A stretch of DNA of 17,274 nt from an uncultured Christensenella sp. (GTDB lineage: Bacteria; Bacillota; Clostridia; Christensenellales; UBA3700): positions 1-17,274 of the forward strand of contig CAJTKI010000032.1 in assembly GCA_910576875.1 (NCBI GenBank). The letters run 5' to 3'. Position 1 is the stretch's first letter. Each line of letters opens with the position of its first letter. A model generated the notes under the pieces. That model worked only from the letters and a program-made list of their open reading frames with translations, was not told where the DNA came from and ran no database searches. Both the position numbers and the translations under genes were made by a program. This document shows, piece after piece, positions 7,600 to 15,663 of the stretch.

Positions 7600-7628
7600 T
7601 TGACGCGGCGGGTTGCGCATGCTAAAAT
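7600..7628 (+). promoter_or_regulatory. Strong sigma-A-type promoter of the ATPase-nth-nfn-obg string
   Basis: TTGACG (7600-7605, 5 of 6 consensus bases) and TAAAAT (7623-7628, 5 of 6) are separated by exactly 17 bases. TGC just before the -10 box adds an extended -10 TG. Transcription should begin about 7635, leaving a leader of about 40 bases. It lies in the 109-base gap after tyrA and suggests that the downstream genes have their own transcription. No operator palindrome is evident. Confidence 0.78.
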
Positions 7629-7675
7629 AATATAAATATGCTCGTCTCGGACGGGTAAGCAAACACAGGATTATG

Positions 7676-10600
7676 ATGGAAGACAAGAAAAAACGCTCCG
7701 GATCGTCGGCGTCGCCGTCTAAGGCCGCCGCCAAAAAATCGGGCGGGTCGGCAACGCCCGCTCCGACTTCGCGCACGCGCGCAACCAAGCCGACCGCCGC
7801 TCCCAAAGCGACGGCGACCAAGTCCGCGTCGAAGAAACCGCAAGCCGTCGCGCCGACCAAGTCGACCGCAGGCAAGTCTGTTTCTACGCGCGCGACCGCG
7901 AAAGCGCCCGCTGCGACGGCGCAGAAAGCGAAAGCGTCCGTCTCCAAACCCGCTGCGGTTGCGAGCAAAACGCCGGTCAAGAAACCCGCTGTTCAAGCGC
8001 CCAAGAGCGTTGCGCGTCGGACGGTCAAACGCGTCGCGCCGATGCCGATCGAACAGCCGACTTTCGTCGAGCCTATCATCGAAGAACAAGAGACGTTGCT
8101 CGCGCCGACAATCGAGCAGAGCGCGTACGAAATCGAATCGGAACCGACCGCGATTGCGGACGCGGAGCCGTTGCAAGACGATCTCGCGTCTTGGGATGCG
8201 GACGCGGACGAATTTGCAACGCCGAACGAATACGAGACGCAGGACATATCGCAAGCGGAGACGCCGACGCAGGTGTTGCAGCAGATCGAATATCCCGCGT
8301 TGCAGACGGCGGACGAGATTCGGGCGGAAGTCGCTTCGGCGAGCGAAGCCGATCTTGCGGCGCAGACCGAAAGCGAACCCGAAAAGAAACTCTCGCCCAA
8401 AGAAGCCGCAGCGGCGGCGAAGCGCGCGCGCAAGGAAGCCAAAAAACGCGAGAAGAAAGCGAAACGGCAGCTCAAATCCGCCGCCAAAGCCCGGATGCGC
8501 GCGTACGGCGAGTTCGAGCACGTCGAAGCCGATCCCGCGTTGGGACTCGACGAAGATCAGGTGTTGGAGCGCATCGACCGCGGCATGACCAACGAGCAGC
8601 CCAATATCGTGACCAAATCGTATTTCCAGATTTTCCGTTCCAACGTATTGACGTTGTTCAACCTCATCAACTTCTTCTTGGCGACGCTCGTGCTCGTCTA
8701 CGGAGAGATCAAAAACGCTTTGTTTATCGGGATCGCGACGTTCAACATGATCGTCGGAATCGCGCAGGAGATCCGTTCCAAACGCATGTTGGAAAAGATG
8801 TCGTTGTTGTCCGCGCCGGTCGTCGAAGTCGTGCGCTCGGGCGTAGTCAGCGAGATTTCGGTCAGCGAGATCGTCATGGACGACGTGATCGTATTGCGTC
8901 AGGGCGCGCAGATCCCCGCGGACAGCGTGCTGGTCGCGGGCGAATGCGAAGCCAACGAGTCGCTGTTGACCGGCGAGCAGGACGACGTGCATAAGGGCTA
9001 CGGCGACGCGTTGCTGTCGGGCAGCTTTGTGCAGGCGGGCGAATGCCGCGCGCGCGTTACCGCGGTCGGCAAGGACAACTATACGTCCAAGTTGCTCAGC
9101 GAAGCCAAACAGTTCAAAAAATCCAAATCCGAATTGATGCGTTCGATCAACTGGATCATCCGCATCGTCTCGATCGTCATTTTCCCGCTCGGTATCCTGA
9201 TGTTCTTTACCAACAAGGCGACCGCGTCCAACATGAGCCAGGTCATTACCAATACGGTCGCGTCGATCGTCGGTATGATTCCGGAAGGTCTGGTCGTGTT
9301 GACGAGCATCGCGTTGGCGGCGGGCATTCTCAAACTGGCGCGGCGGCGCACGCTCGTGCAGGATCTGTACTGCATCGAGACGCTTGCCCGCGTAGACGTG
9401 CTGTGTCTGGATAAGACGGGCACGATTACCGAAGGCAGCATGCAGGTCGAGCAGACGCATATCTATTCGACCAAATATGGCTTTATCGACGACATCGTCG
9501 CCAACATGGTGACGGCGCTCGGCGCGCGCGGCGCGACGTTCGAAGCGTTTGCGGAGCACTTCCGCACGGGCGAAAATTACAAGGTCGTCAAGACGGTTCC
9601 GTTCTCGTCGGCGAGAAAATGGAGCGGCGTGGAATTCGAAGGCAAGGGCACGTTCCTGGTCGGCGCGCCGGAATTTGTATTGCGTTCGCGCTTCGGCGGC
9701 ATCGCCAACGACGTCAACGAGTTTTCCGCGCAGGGATTCCGCGTGCTCGTGCTCGTGCAGTCTTCTCAGCCGCTGTCCGAAGAGATGGACGAAAGTCTGA
9801 TGCAGCCGGTCGCGCTGATCGTGCTCAGCGACAAGATCCGCGAGAGCGCTGCCAGAACGTTTGAATATTTCGCGCAGCAGGGCGTGACGCTCAAAGTCAT
9901 TTCGGGAGACAATCCGCTCACGGTCAGCAAGGTTGCCGAACGCGCGGGATTGCAGGGCGCGGATCGCTTTATCGACGCGTCCGTCGATCTGGATACGCCC
10001 GAGAAGATTTACGACGCTTGCGACAAGTACACGATCTTCGGTCGCGTGAGTCCCAAGCAGAAAAAGCTGCTTGTCTCCGCGCTCAAATCCAAAGGCTACA
10101 CGGTCGGCATGACCGGCGACGGCGTCAACGACGTCATGGCGCTCAAAGAAGCGGATTGTTCGATCGCGATGGCGTCCGGTTCGGAAGCCAGCCGCAACGT
10201 CGCCCAACTGGTATTGTTGGACAGCGATTTCGCGTCGTTGCCGAGCGTCGTGGCAGAAGGTCGCCGCGTCATCAACAACATCGAACGCGCCGCGTCGCTG
10301 TTTTTGGTCAAGACGACGTACAGCGTCGTACTGACGTTGTTGTTGATCATCTTCCAGATGAGTTATCCGTTCGAGCCGATCCAGCTGACGTTGATCAGCG
10401 GACTGTTCGTCGGATTGCCGTCCTTCTTCCTGGCGTTGGAGCCCAACGACCGCAAAGTCACCGGCAACTTCTTGGGCAAAGTCTTTAAGAAAGCGCTTCC
10501 GGCGGGCTTGACGGCAGCGGTAATGCTATGGTACATCAGTTATTCCTACCGCGATTTCGGCGTGGACGTGACCGAGCAGATCTCGACGATGAGTTTCTAC

Positions 10601-10930
10601 GTGACGGCGGTGATTACCTGTATCGTATTGTTGCAGGTATGTATCCCGTACACCAAAGAGAGACTGTTTTTGGTAGGCATGTGCATCATCGCGTTTTTGG
10701 CGTTGGCGACGTCGGAATGGGCGCGGGACATCCTGTCGCTCGTACCGCTCAATACGAAGATGCTGTTGCTGTTGGCGGGCGTGCTGGCGCTGACGGTGCC
10801 GGTGATCCTGATCATGCGCGCGCAGGTCGAAGCGTTTAGAGCCCTATTTGCGGATATCAAACAGTTTTTCGTCAAATGCATCAATGCGGTCAAAAAAGTC
10901 AACCGCATGCGTAAGGGGAAGAAGGAATGA
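7676..10930 (+). CDS. P-type cation-transporting ATPase, CtpE/Exp7-like, with long charged N-terminal tail
   Basis: An ATP-driven membrane cation pump. Residues about 1-120 are Lys/Ala/Pro/Ser/Thr-rich and basic. Residues about 121-240 are acidic (Glu/Asp/Gln). Residues about 241-276 form a Lys/Ala/Arg-rich likely helix. The pump begins near 290: two membrane helices (about 325-362), actuator-domain TGE (about 432-434), PEGL in the fourth helix (about 536-539), phosphorylated Asp in DKTGT (about 579-583), VGAPE of the nucleotide domain, TGDGVND (about 813-819), and several C-terminal helices. PEGLVVLTS and LVLLDSDFASLPSVVAEGRRVINN are typical of the CtpE/Exp7 group, linked to Ca2+ in studied members, so Ca2+ is only a guess. 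Without the tail the length (about 800) fits that group. AGGA (7667-7670) lies 5 bases from ATG 7676; ATG 7673 is possible but too close. Confidence 0.93.
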   Translation: MEDKKKRSGSSASPSKAAAKKSGGSATPAPTSRTRATKPTAAPKATATKSASKKPQAVAPTKSTAGKSVSTRATAKAPAATAQKAKASVSKPAAVASKTPVKKPAVQAPKSVARRTVKRVAPMPIEQPTFVEPIIEEQETLLAPTIEQSAYEIESEPTAIADAEPLQDDLASWDADADEFATPNEYETQDISQAETPTQVLQQIEYPALQTADEIRAEVASASEADLAAQTESEPEKKLSPKEAAAAAKRARKEAKKREKKAKRQLKSAAKARMRAYGEFEHVEADPALGLDEDQVLERIDRGMTNEQPNIVTKSYFQIFRSNVLTLFNLINFFLATLVLVYGEIKNALFIGIATFNMIVGIAQEIRSKRMLEKMSLLSAPVVEVVRSGVVSEISVSEIVMDDVIVLRQGAQIPADSVLVAGECEANESLLTGEQDDVHKGYGDALLSGSFVQAGECRARVTAVGKDNYTSKLLSEAKQFKKSKSELMRSINWIIRIVSIVIFPLGILMFFTNKATASNMSQVITNTVASIVGMIPEGLVVLTSIALAAGILKLARRRTLVQDLYCIETLARVDVLCLDKTGTITEGSMQVEQTHIYSTKYGFIDDIVANMVTALGARGATFEAFAEHFRTGENYKVVKTVPFSSARKWSGVEFEGKGTFLVGAPEFVLRSRFGGIANDVNEFSAQGFRVLVLVQSSQPLSEEMDESLMQPVALIVLSDKIRESAARTFEYFAQQGVTLKVISGDNPLTVSKVAERAGLQGADRFIDASVDLDTPEKIYDACDKYTIFGRVSPKQKKLLVSALKSKGYTVGMTGDGVNDVMALKEADCSIAMASGSEASRNVAQLVLLDSDFASLPSVVAEGRRVINNIERAASLFLVKTTYSVVLTLLLIIFQMSYPFEPIQLTLISGLFVGLPSFFLALEPNDRKVTGNFLGKVFKKALPAGLTAAVMLWYISYSYRDFGVDVTEQISTMSFYVTAVITCIVLLQVCIPYTKERLFLVGMCIIAFLALATSEWARDILSLVPLNTKMLLLLAGVLALTVPVILIMRAQVEAFRALFADIKQFFVKCINAVKKVNRMRKGKKE

Positions 10931-11586
10931 CCGGCTGGACGCGCGAACGCGTAAACGCAATGCTGGACGCGTTGGAGCGCGAACATCCGCAAGCCGTCTG
11001 CGAGCTGGTGTACGATACGCCGTTCCAATTGCTGGTCGCGGTAATCCTGTCGGCGCAGTGCACGGACAAGCGCGTCAATCAGGTGACGGCGGAGTTATTC
11101 CGTTATGCGGACAAGCCCGAACAATATGCGGTCATGGCGCAGGAAGATCTGGAATCTCGGATTTACTCGTGCGGGTTTTACCGCAACAAAGCCAAAAACA
11201 TCATCGCCGCCAGTCGCGACATCGTCGAGCGATTCGACAGTCAGGTGCCGCGCGACATCGAGACGTTGATGACGCTGGCGGGCGTGGGACGCAAGACCGC
11301 CAACGTCGTATACGCGGTTGCGTTCGGCGGACAGGCGATTGCGGTGGACACGCACGTATTGCGTCTGTCCAATCGCATCGGATTGGCGCAAGGCGATCAG
11401 CCGTTGCAGGTCGAAAAACAGTTGATGCAGGTGTTGCCGCGCGAGCGTTGGACGCAGGCGCATCATCTGCTCATTCATCACGGCAGATATACGTGCAGCG
11501 CGCGCTCGCCTAAATGCGACGCGTGCAGCATCCGACCATACTGTATGCAGTATCGAAAATGGGTCCCGGCACAGACGGGCAAGTGA
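10927..11586 (+). CDS. nth: Endonuclease III (DNA glycosylase / AP lyase)
   Basis: Base excision repair enzyme that removes oxidised pyrimidines and cuts at abasic sites. At 219 residues it has the family's usual size. The helix-hairpin-helix motif LAGVGRKTANVV (117-128) contains the catalytic lysine K123, and VDTHV contains catalytic D141. The C-terminal [4Fe-4S] loop has the exact CX6CX2CX5C spacing: C190, C197, C200 and C206. The canonical LPGVGRKT reads LAGVGRKT. The start overlaps the ATPase stop as ATGA, with a purine-rich GGGGAAGAAGGA just upstream, so it is translated with the pump gene. No functional link between the two products is implied by the sequence. Confidence 0.97.
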   Translation: MTGWTRERVNAMLDALEREHPQAVCELVYDTPFQLLVAVILSAQCTDKRVNQVTAELFRYADKPEQYAVMAQEDLESRIYSCGFYRNKAKNIIAASRDIVERFDSQVPRDIETLMTLAGVGRKTANVVYAVAFGGQAIAVDTHVLRLSNRIGLAQGDQPLQVEKQLMQVLPRERWTQAHHLLIHHGRYTCSARSPKCDACSIRPYCMQYRKWVPAQTGK

Positions 11587-11599
11587 TAGGAGGCGCAAC

Positions 11600-12415
11600 A
11601 TGAATCAAATTCTCGAAATCATCGACTTGGCACCGAGAGTCAAACAATATTTGATCCACAATCCGGACATTGCAAGACATTGCGAGCCGGGGCAGTTCAT
11701 CATCCTGCGGGTGGATAAGGACGGCGAACGCGTGCCGTTTACGATCTGCGATTTCGATCGCGAGGCGGGCACGATTACGTTGTTGGTGCAGGAAGTCGGA
11801 TATTCGACGCACAAGATGGCGCAGTTGGCGGTAGGAGACAGTCTTGCGGATATGGTCGGACCGCTGGGCAACGCGACCGATCTGAGCGAGTACGACAATG
11901 TTGTGCTGGTCGGCGGCGGCATCGGTTGCGCGGTCATTTATCCGCAGGCGAAACTGCGCAAACGTCAGAACCGTCGTTGCGACGTGATCATGGGCGCGCG
12001 CACGCAGGATTTGCTGTTCAATATCGAAGAATTCCGCGCCAACAGCGACAATCTGTATATTGCGACGGACGACGGCAGTTTGGGGACGAAAGGCTTCGTC
12101 ACGACGGTGCTGCAACAGTTGATCGACGAAGGCAAAAAGATCGACTGCGTATTCGTCGTCGGTCCGATGATCATGATGCGCAACGTCGCCGAGTTGACGC
12201 GCAAATACAACATTCCGACCGTCGTCAGCATGAATTGCGTCATGGTGGACGGCACGGGTATGTGCGGCGGTTGCCGTTTGACCGTGGGCGGACAGACCAA
12301 GTACGCTTGCGTGGACGGACCGGAATTCGACGGACATCAGGTGGATTTCGCCGAAGCGATGAATCGCGCCGGATTCTACAAAGAACACGAAGAAAAATGC
12401 AGATTAAGGGGGTAA
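11600..12415 (+). CDS. nfnA: NfnA: ferredoxin-NADP+ reductase-like FAD/[2Fe-2S] subunit
   Basis: Small subunit of the electron-bifurcating NADH-dependent reduced ferredoxin:NADP+ oxidoreductase. The family is often labelled sulfide dehydrogenase subunit beta or SudB. Its 271 residues contain FAD-binding RVPFTICDF (44-52), GPLGN (87-91), an NAD-binding fold at VVLVGGGIGCA (101-111), and a C-terminal iron-sulfur loop VDGTGMCGGC (216-225) plus YACVDGPEFDG (235-245). D217, C222, C225 and C237 fit the Asp(Cys)3 ligation reported for Pyrococcus sulfide dehydrogenase. A full AGGAGG (11588-11593) stands 6 bases before ATG. Only three bases separate its stop from nfnB, so the two subunits should be made together. 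A sulfide dehydrogenase role cannot be excluded by sequence. Confidence 0.9.
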   Translation: MNQILEIIDLAPRVKQYLIHNPDIARHCEPGQFIILRVDKDGERVPFTICDFDREAGTITLLVQEVGYSTHKMAQLAVGDSLADMVGPLGNATDLSEYDNVVLVGGGIGCAVIYPQAKLRKRQNRRCDVIMGARTQDLLFNIEEFRANSDNLYIATDDGSLGTKGFVTTVLQQLIDEGKKIDCVFVVGPMIMMRNVAELTRKYNIPTVVSMNCVMVDGTGMCGGCRLTVGGQTKYACVDGPEFDGHQVDFAEAMNRAGFYKEHEEKCRLRG

Positions 12416-12418
12416 ATC

Positions 12419-13810
12419 ATGAATCAGTCTCCAAGACATCAAACGCGTAATCAAGATCCCGAAGTACGGGTTTGCAATTTTGACGAAGTCGGTCTCGGAT
12501 TCGATCACGAGACGATGCTGGCGGAAGCGAGCCGTTGCATCAACTGCAAGAATGCTCCCTGTCGCAAAGGCTGTCCGGTCGGCATCGATATCCCCGGATT
12601 CATCGAGCGCCTGACGCAGGACGATCTCGACGGCGCGCTGGACGTGATCAGTCTGTCCAGCCTGTTGCCGGCGATCTGCGGACGCGTGTGTCCGCAGGAA
12701 AAACAGTGCGAAAACAACTGCATCCGCAAGGCGAAACTGGGCGGAAGCGTCGCAATCGGCGCATTGGAGCGCTATGTCGGCGATTACGGATTGAGCAAGG
12801 GCACGGACGGCATCGTCAAGCCCGCGCCGTGCGGTAAGCGCGTCGCCGTCGTCGGCAGCGGTCCCGCGGGACTGGCTTGCGCGGCGGATTGCGCGTTGCG
12901 CGGCATGCAGGTGACGGTGTTCGAGGCGTTCCACAAGGCGGGCGGCGTGCTCGTGTACGGCATTCCGGAATTCCGTCTGCCCAAAGAAAAGGTCGTCGAA
13001 CGCGAGATCGACAAGCTCAAAGCGCTCGGCGTCGAGATCCGACTCAACACGGTGATCGGCAAGACGATTACGGTCGAGGAATTGCAACAGTCTTATGACG
13101 CGATCTTTATCGGTACGGGCGCGGGACTGCCGATGTTTATGGGCATCCCGGGAGAAAATCTGAACGGCGTATCTTCCGCCAACGAGTTTCTGACCCGCGT
13201 CAACTTGATGCAGGCGTACCGCGACGACGCGATTACGCCGGTGTATTGCGGCAAGAAAGTCGCCGTCATCGGCGCCGGCAACGTCGCGATGGACGCCGCG
13301 CGTACCGCAAAACGGATCGGCGGCGGCGAAGTGTACATCGTATACCGCCGTTCGCGCGAAGAGATGCCCGCCCGAGCGGAAGAGATCGAACATGCGATCG
13401 AAGAAGGCATCCGATTGCAATTGTTGACCAACCCGATCGAGATGCTCGGCGACAACGGCAAGGTTTGCGGGCTTCGATGCGTGCGCATGGAGTTGGGCGA
13501 GCCGGATGCGAGCGGCAGACGCCGTCCGGTCGTCGTCGAAGGCAGCGAGTTTGTGCTGGACGTGGATCAGGTCATCGTATCGCTCGGCACGAGCCCCAAT
13601 CCGTTGATCCGCAAGAGTTTCGGCGCGTTGGATTTTTCGCCCAAAGGCACGATCGTCGTCAACGAAGAAGAGATGTCCACCAACATCGACGGCATCTATG
13701 CGGGCGGCGACGCGGTGACGGGCGCGGCGACGGTTATTTTGGCGATGGGCGCGGGACGTAAAGCCGCCAAAGCGATCGCCGAAAAACTCGGCGTAACCCA
13801 ATCGGAGTAA
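12419..13810 (+). CDS. nfnB: NfnB: NADPH-dependent flavoprotein with two [4Fe-4S] sites (GltD-like)
   Basis: Large subunit of the NfnAB complex, usually auto-annotated as glutamate synthase small subunit or GltA. It binds FAD, two [4Fe-4S] clusters and NADP(H). The 463 residues begin with a ferredoxin-like helical domain carrying C40, C43, C48, C52 and C87, C91, C97, C101. Next come the FAD fold GSGPAGLACA (146-155) and the NADP(H) fold GAGNVAMDAARTAKR (285-299), with VYRRSREEMPAR, then IYAGGDAVTGAATVI near the C-terminus. No glutamate synthase large subunit is nearby, and nfnA is directly upstream, so the Nfn assignment is preferred over glutamate synthase. AAGGGGG (12406-12412) lies 6 bases before ATG 12419. 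Confidence 0.9.
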   Translation: MNQSPRHQTRNQDPEVRVCNFDEVGLGFDHETMLAEASRCINCKNAPCRKGCPVGIDIPGFIERLTQDDLDGALDVISLSSLLPAICGRVCPQEKQCENNCIRKAKLGGSVAIGALERYVGDYGLSKGTDGIVKPAPCGKRVAVVGSGPAGLACAADCALRGMQVTVFEAFHKAGGVLVYGIPEFRLPKEKVVEREIDKLKALGVEIRLNTVIGKTITVEELQQSYDAIFIGTGAGLPMFMGIPGENLNGVSSANEFLTRVNLMQAYRDDAITPVYCGKKVAVIGAGNVAMDAARTAKRIGGGEVYIVYRRSREEMPARAEEIEHAIEEGIRLQLLTNPIEMLGDNGKVCGLRCVRMELGEPDASGRRRPVVVEGSEFVLDVDQVIVSLGTSPNPLIRKSFGALDFSPKGTIVVNEEEMSTNIDGIYAGGDAVTGAATVILAMGAGRKAAKAIAEKLGVTQSE

Positions 13811-13813
13811 CAC

Positions 13814-15070
13814 GTGTATCTGGATATTGCAACGATCTTTGTCAAGGCAGGCAACGGCGGGGACGGCGTCGTCTCGTTCCATACCGAAAAATACGTCGCC
13901 CAAGGCGGACCCGACGGCGGGGACGGCGGGCGCGGCGGCAATATCGTCTGCGTCGTGGACAAGAGCGCATCGACGCTGATCGACTTCCGTTTTGCCAAGC
14001 ATTTCCGCGCGGAAAACGGCGAGAACGGCGGCGCGAAAAACTGCAAAGGCAAGACGGGTAAGGATTTGTACATCAAAGTCCCGCGCGGTACCGTCGTCAA
14101 GGACAAGCGTAGCGGAGAGATCTTGGCGGATATGTTTTACGACGACAGCGAAACGGTGCTGTTTCGCGGCGGCAACGGCGGCAAAGGCAACGCCAGATTT
14201 GCGACGCCGCAACGCAAAGCGCCGCGGTTTTGTCAAAAAGGCGAACGTACCGAAGAGTACGAGTTGACGCTCGAACTCAAAACGATCGCGGACGTCGGAC
14301 TGGTAGGATTCCCCAACGTCGGCAAATCGACGCTGCTCAGCGTCGTCAGCAGCGCGCGTCCGAAGATCGCCAATTATCATTTTACGACACTCTCGCCCAA
14401 TCTCGGCGTCGTGCGCTATTATGACGAATCGTTTGTCATGGCGGACATTCCGGGATTGATCGAAGGCGCGAGCGACGGCGCGGGACTGGGACACAAGTTT
14501 TTGCGCCATGTCGAACGCGTGCGCATGATCGTGCACATGATCGACGTCAGCGGATCGGAAGACCGCGATCCGGTACAAGACTATCGGATCATTAATCGCG
14601 AGTTGGAACGTTATTCGCCCAAACTCGCGGCGTTGCCGCAGATCGTGTGTCTGAACAAGTGCGATCTCGTGAGCGATCCGGCGGACATCGACGCCGTCGA
14701 GCGCGCTCTGGGCGTGCCGACGATCCGTCTGCGCGCGATCAGCGGAGACGGCACGCAGGAATTGATCCGTAGCATCGCGCAACAACTGCGCGAGTTGCCC
14801 AAACTCCAACCGATGGAGATCGAACGCGTCGTCGACGCCAAGGATCGCATGTCGTACAGCATCGTCGTGGACGAAGACGGCGTATACGAAGTCACGGGCG
14901 CGCTCGTCGATCTGCTCGTGCGCAACGTCGTGCTCAACGATTATGAATCCTTTCAATATTTTCAGAAGATGCTCAAAGACAAGGGCGTCATTCAGGCGTT
15001 GCGTCGCAACGGCTGCACGGAAGGCGATACCGTACGCATCGCGGATATCGAATTCGACTTTATCGAATAA
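13814..15070 (+). CDS. obg: Obg-family GTPase (ribosome assembly)
   Basis: Essential GTPase acting on the large ribosomal subunit and linked to stringent and stress responses. It has 418 residues. The glycine-rich Obg fold occupies 1 to about 158 (KAGNGGDGVVSF, GGPDGGDGGRGGN, GGNGGKGNARF). The G domain has G1 GFPNVGKS (165-172), G2 around T191-T192, G3 DIPG (211-214), G4 NKCD (281-284) and a G5-like ISGDG (309-313), where SA is more usual. A C-terminal OCT domain spans about 335-418, marking the low-GC Gram-positive type of Obg. The start is GTG 13814, with GGAG (13804-13807) 6 bases upstream and only three bases after the nfnB stop. No in-frame ATG alternative fits the MYLDIATIFVKAG N-terminus. 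Confidence 0.97.
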   Translation: MYLDIATIFVKAGNGGDGVVSFHTEKYVAQGGPDGGDGGRGGNIVCVVDKSASTLIDFRFAKHFRAENGENGGAKNCKGKTGKDLYIKVPRGTVVKDKRSGEILADMFYDDSETVLFRGGNGGKGNARFATPQRKAPRFCQKGERTEEYELTLELKTIADVGLVGFPNVGKSTLLSVVSSARPKIANYHFTTLSPNLGVVRYYDESFVMADIPGLIEGASDGAGLGHKFLRHVERVRMIVHMIDVSGSEDRDPVQDYRIINRELERYSPKLAALPQIVCLNKCDLVSDPADIDAVERALGVPTIRLRAISGDGTQELIRSIAQQLRELPKLQPMEIERVVDAKDRMSYSIVVDEDGVYEVTGALVDLLVRNVVLNDYESFQYFQKMLKDKGVIQALRRNGCTEGDTVRIADIEFDFIE

Positions 15071-15079
15071 GGAGCATCT

Positions 15080-15367
15080 ATGGACAGCGGACAGAGAGCA
15101 AAATTGAGAAGTATCGCGATGACGACCCAGCCGACGTTGCAGATCGGCAAGAACGGCATTACGGAACATCTTTTACAAGAAATCGACGACCAGTTGACCC
15201 GTCGCGAATTGATCAAAATCACGGTGCTCAACAATGCGGATTTTTCGGCGAAAGAAGCGGTCGGCACGCTTGCCGAGCAGTGCGGCGCGCAACCGGTGCA
15301 GGCGGTCGGCAATAAGATCACGCTGTATCGTCGTTCGGATAAGGACGGCGTCAAGCATTTGCTGTAA
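15080..15367 (+). CDS. yhbY: YhbY-family CRM-domain RNA-binding protein
   Basis: Small RNA-binding protein thought to associate with pre-50S ribosomal particles. Its 95 residues are a single CRM domain: the N-terminal QRAKLRSIAMTTQPTLQIGK followed by NGIT, then RRELIKITVLN, and a C-terminal VQAVGNKITLYRR. The family GxxG loop is represented by GKNG (23-26). The obg-yhbY order is common in Firmicutes, consistent with a shared role in ribosome maturation. AAGGAG (15069-15074) overlaps the obg stop codon and is 5 bases from ATG 15080. It is the last gene before the terminator at 15392-15419. Confidence 0.93.
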   Translation: MDSGQRAKLRSIAMTTQPTLQIGKNGITEHLLQEIDDQLTRRELIKITVLNNADFSAKEAVGTLAEQCGAQPVQAVGNKITLYRRSDKDGVKHLL

Positions 15368-15391
15368 TCCGATCGGGAACGGACAATGACG

Positions 15392-15419
15392 AAAAGCAAC
15401 CTTTGCGGGTTGCTTTTTT
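15392..15419 (+). terminator. Rho-independent terminator after yhbY
   Basis: AAAAGCAACC (15392-15401) and GGTTGCTTTT (15408-15417) form a perfect 10-bp stem with a 6-base loop, and the T run extends to 15419. It lies 25 bases after the yhbY stop and ends the second gene string. Confidence 0.93.
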
Positions 15420-15429
15420 CGATGCAAAT

Positions 15430-15456
15430 AAAGTTCATGTAATACGATATTCCATG
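15430..15456 (+). repeat. Copy 1 of a 27-base direct repeat
   Basis: AAAGTTCAT (15430-15438), then two variable bases, AATA (15441-15444), three variable bases and TATTCCATG (15448-15456). The same layout recurs at 15579-15605, with 22 of 27 bases identical and no gaps. The copies start 149 bases apart. This copy is only a degenerate palindrome and lies ten bases after the terminator T run. Confidence 0.8.
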
Positions 15457-15577
15457 TCCCTTTTGTACTTGTATTTTAAATCCTATGCGGCATATCTGTC
15501 AAGGCGTAACGCAAATTTGATCGGTTTATTCGGCGATTTTCGCCAGTAATTATTTGGAAAAATTCCGATAGAACGCA

Positions 15578-15612
15578 AAAAGTTCATAGAATATCGTATT
15601 CCATGAACTTTT
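15578..15612 (+). repeat. 35-bp near-perfect palindrome containing repeat copy 2
   Basis: Arms 15578-15593 and 15597-15612 are reverse complements at 15 of 16 positions, with a three-base centre TCG (15594-15596). The outer part of each arm is AAAAGTTCAT and ATGAACTTTT, and the inner part GAATA and TATTC. It contains the second copy (15579-15605) of the 27-base repeat. It ends 51 bases before the surface-protein start, where a dimeric regulator site would be expected. The arms are AT-rich and no T run follows beyond the stem itself, so an ordinary terminator is less likely. Confidence 0.85.
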
Positions 15613-15663
15613 CATGGTTGTCTGAGATACGGAATCGAGAGAGAAATCGGGTAGGATACAAGT

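Larger units (their letters stand above)
15420..15663. other. Intergenic region ahead of the surface-protein gene
   Basis: AT-richer than the flanking operons and without a convincing gene on either strand. It holds the two 27-base repeats and a small hairpin, GGCGA (15532-15536) with TCGCC (15540-15544). I found no convincing -35/-10 pair. TAGAAT (15587-15592), inside the second palindrome, resembles a -10 box but lacks a good -35. An open frame from ATG 15603 to 15998 overlaps the surface gene out of frame and shows no recognisable protein. Confidence 0.6.

Noticed and set aside
9660..9675. VGAPE instead of KGAPE in the ATPase nucleotide-binding domain as a defective motif
   Set aside because: From memory the CtpE/Exp7 group commonly lacks the lysine at this position, and all other catalytic motifs are intact, so it is probably a family trait.
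7622..10207. An 861-codon open frame on the opposite strand across the ATPase gene
   Set aside because: Same antisense-register effect. The sense strand encodes a clear P-type ATPase with all motifs.
12419..13810. Reading this gene as the glutamate synthase small subunit
   Set aside because: No large glutamate synthase subunit is present, and the adjacent gene is the NfnA partner with its [2Fe-2S] loop, so NfnB is the better reading.
12404..15169. A 921-codon open frame on the opposite strand across nfnB, obg and yhbY
   Set aside because: It lies exactly in antisense register to the real genes and exists because TTA, CTA and TCA codons are absent there. Its Arg/His/Asp-rich product shows no recognisable domain, and it crosses gene boundaries.
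15540..15600. A promoter for the surface gene using TAGAAT at 15587-15592
   Set aside because: The best -35 candidates are either wrongly spaced (TTGGAA, 27 bases away) or poor matches (TTCCGA), so I do not call it.
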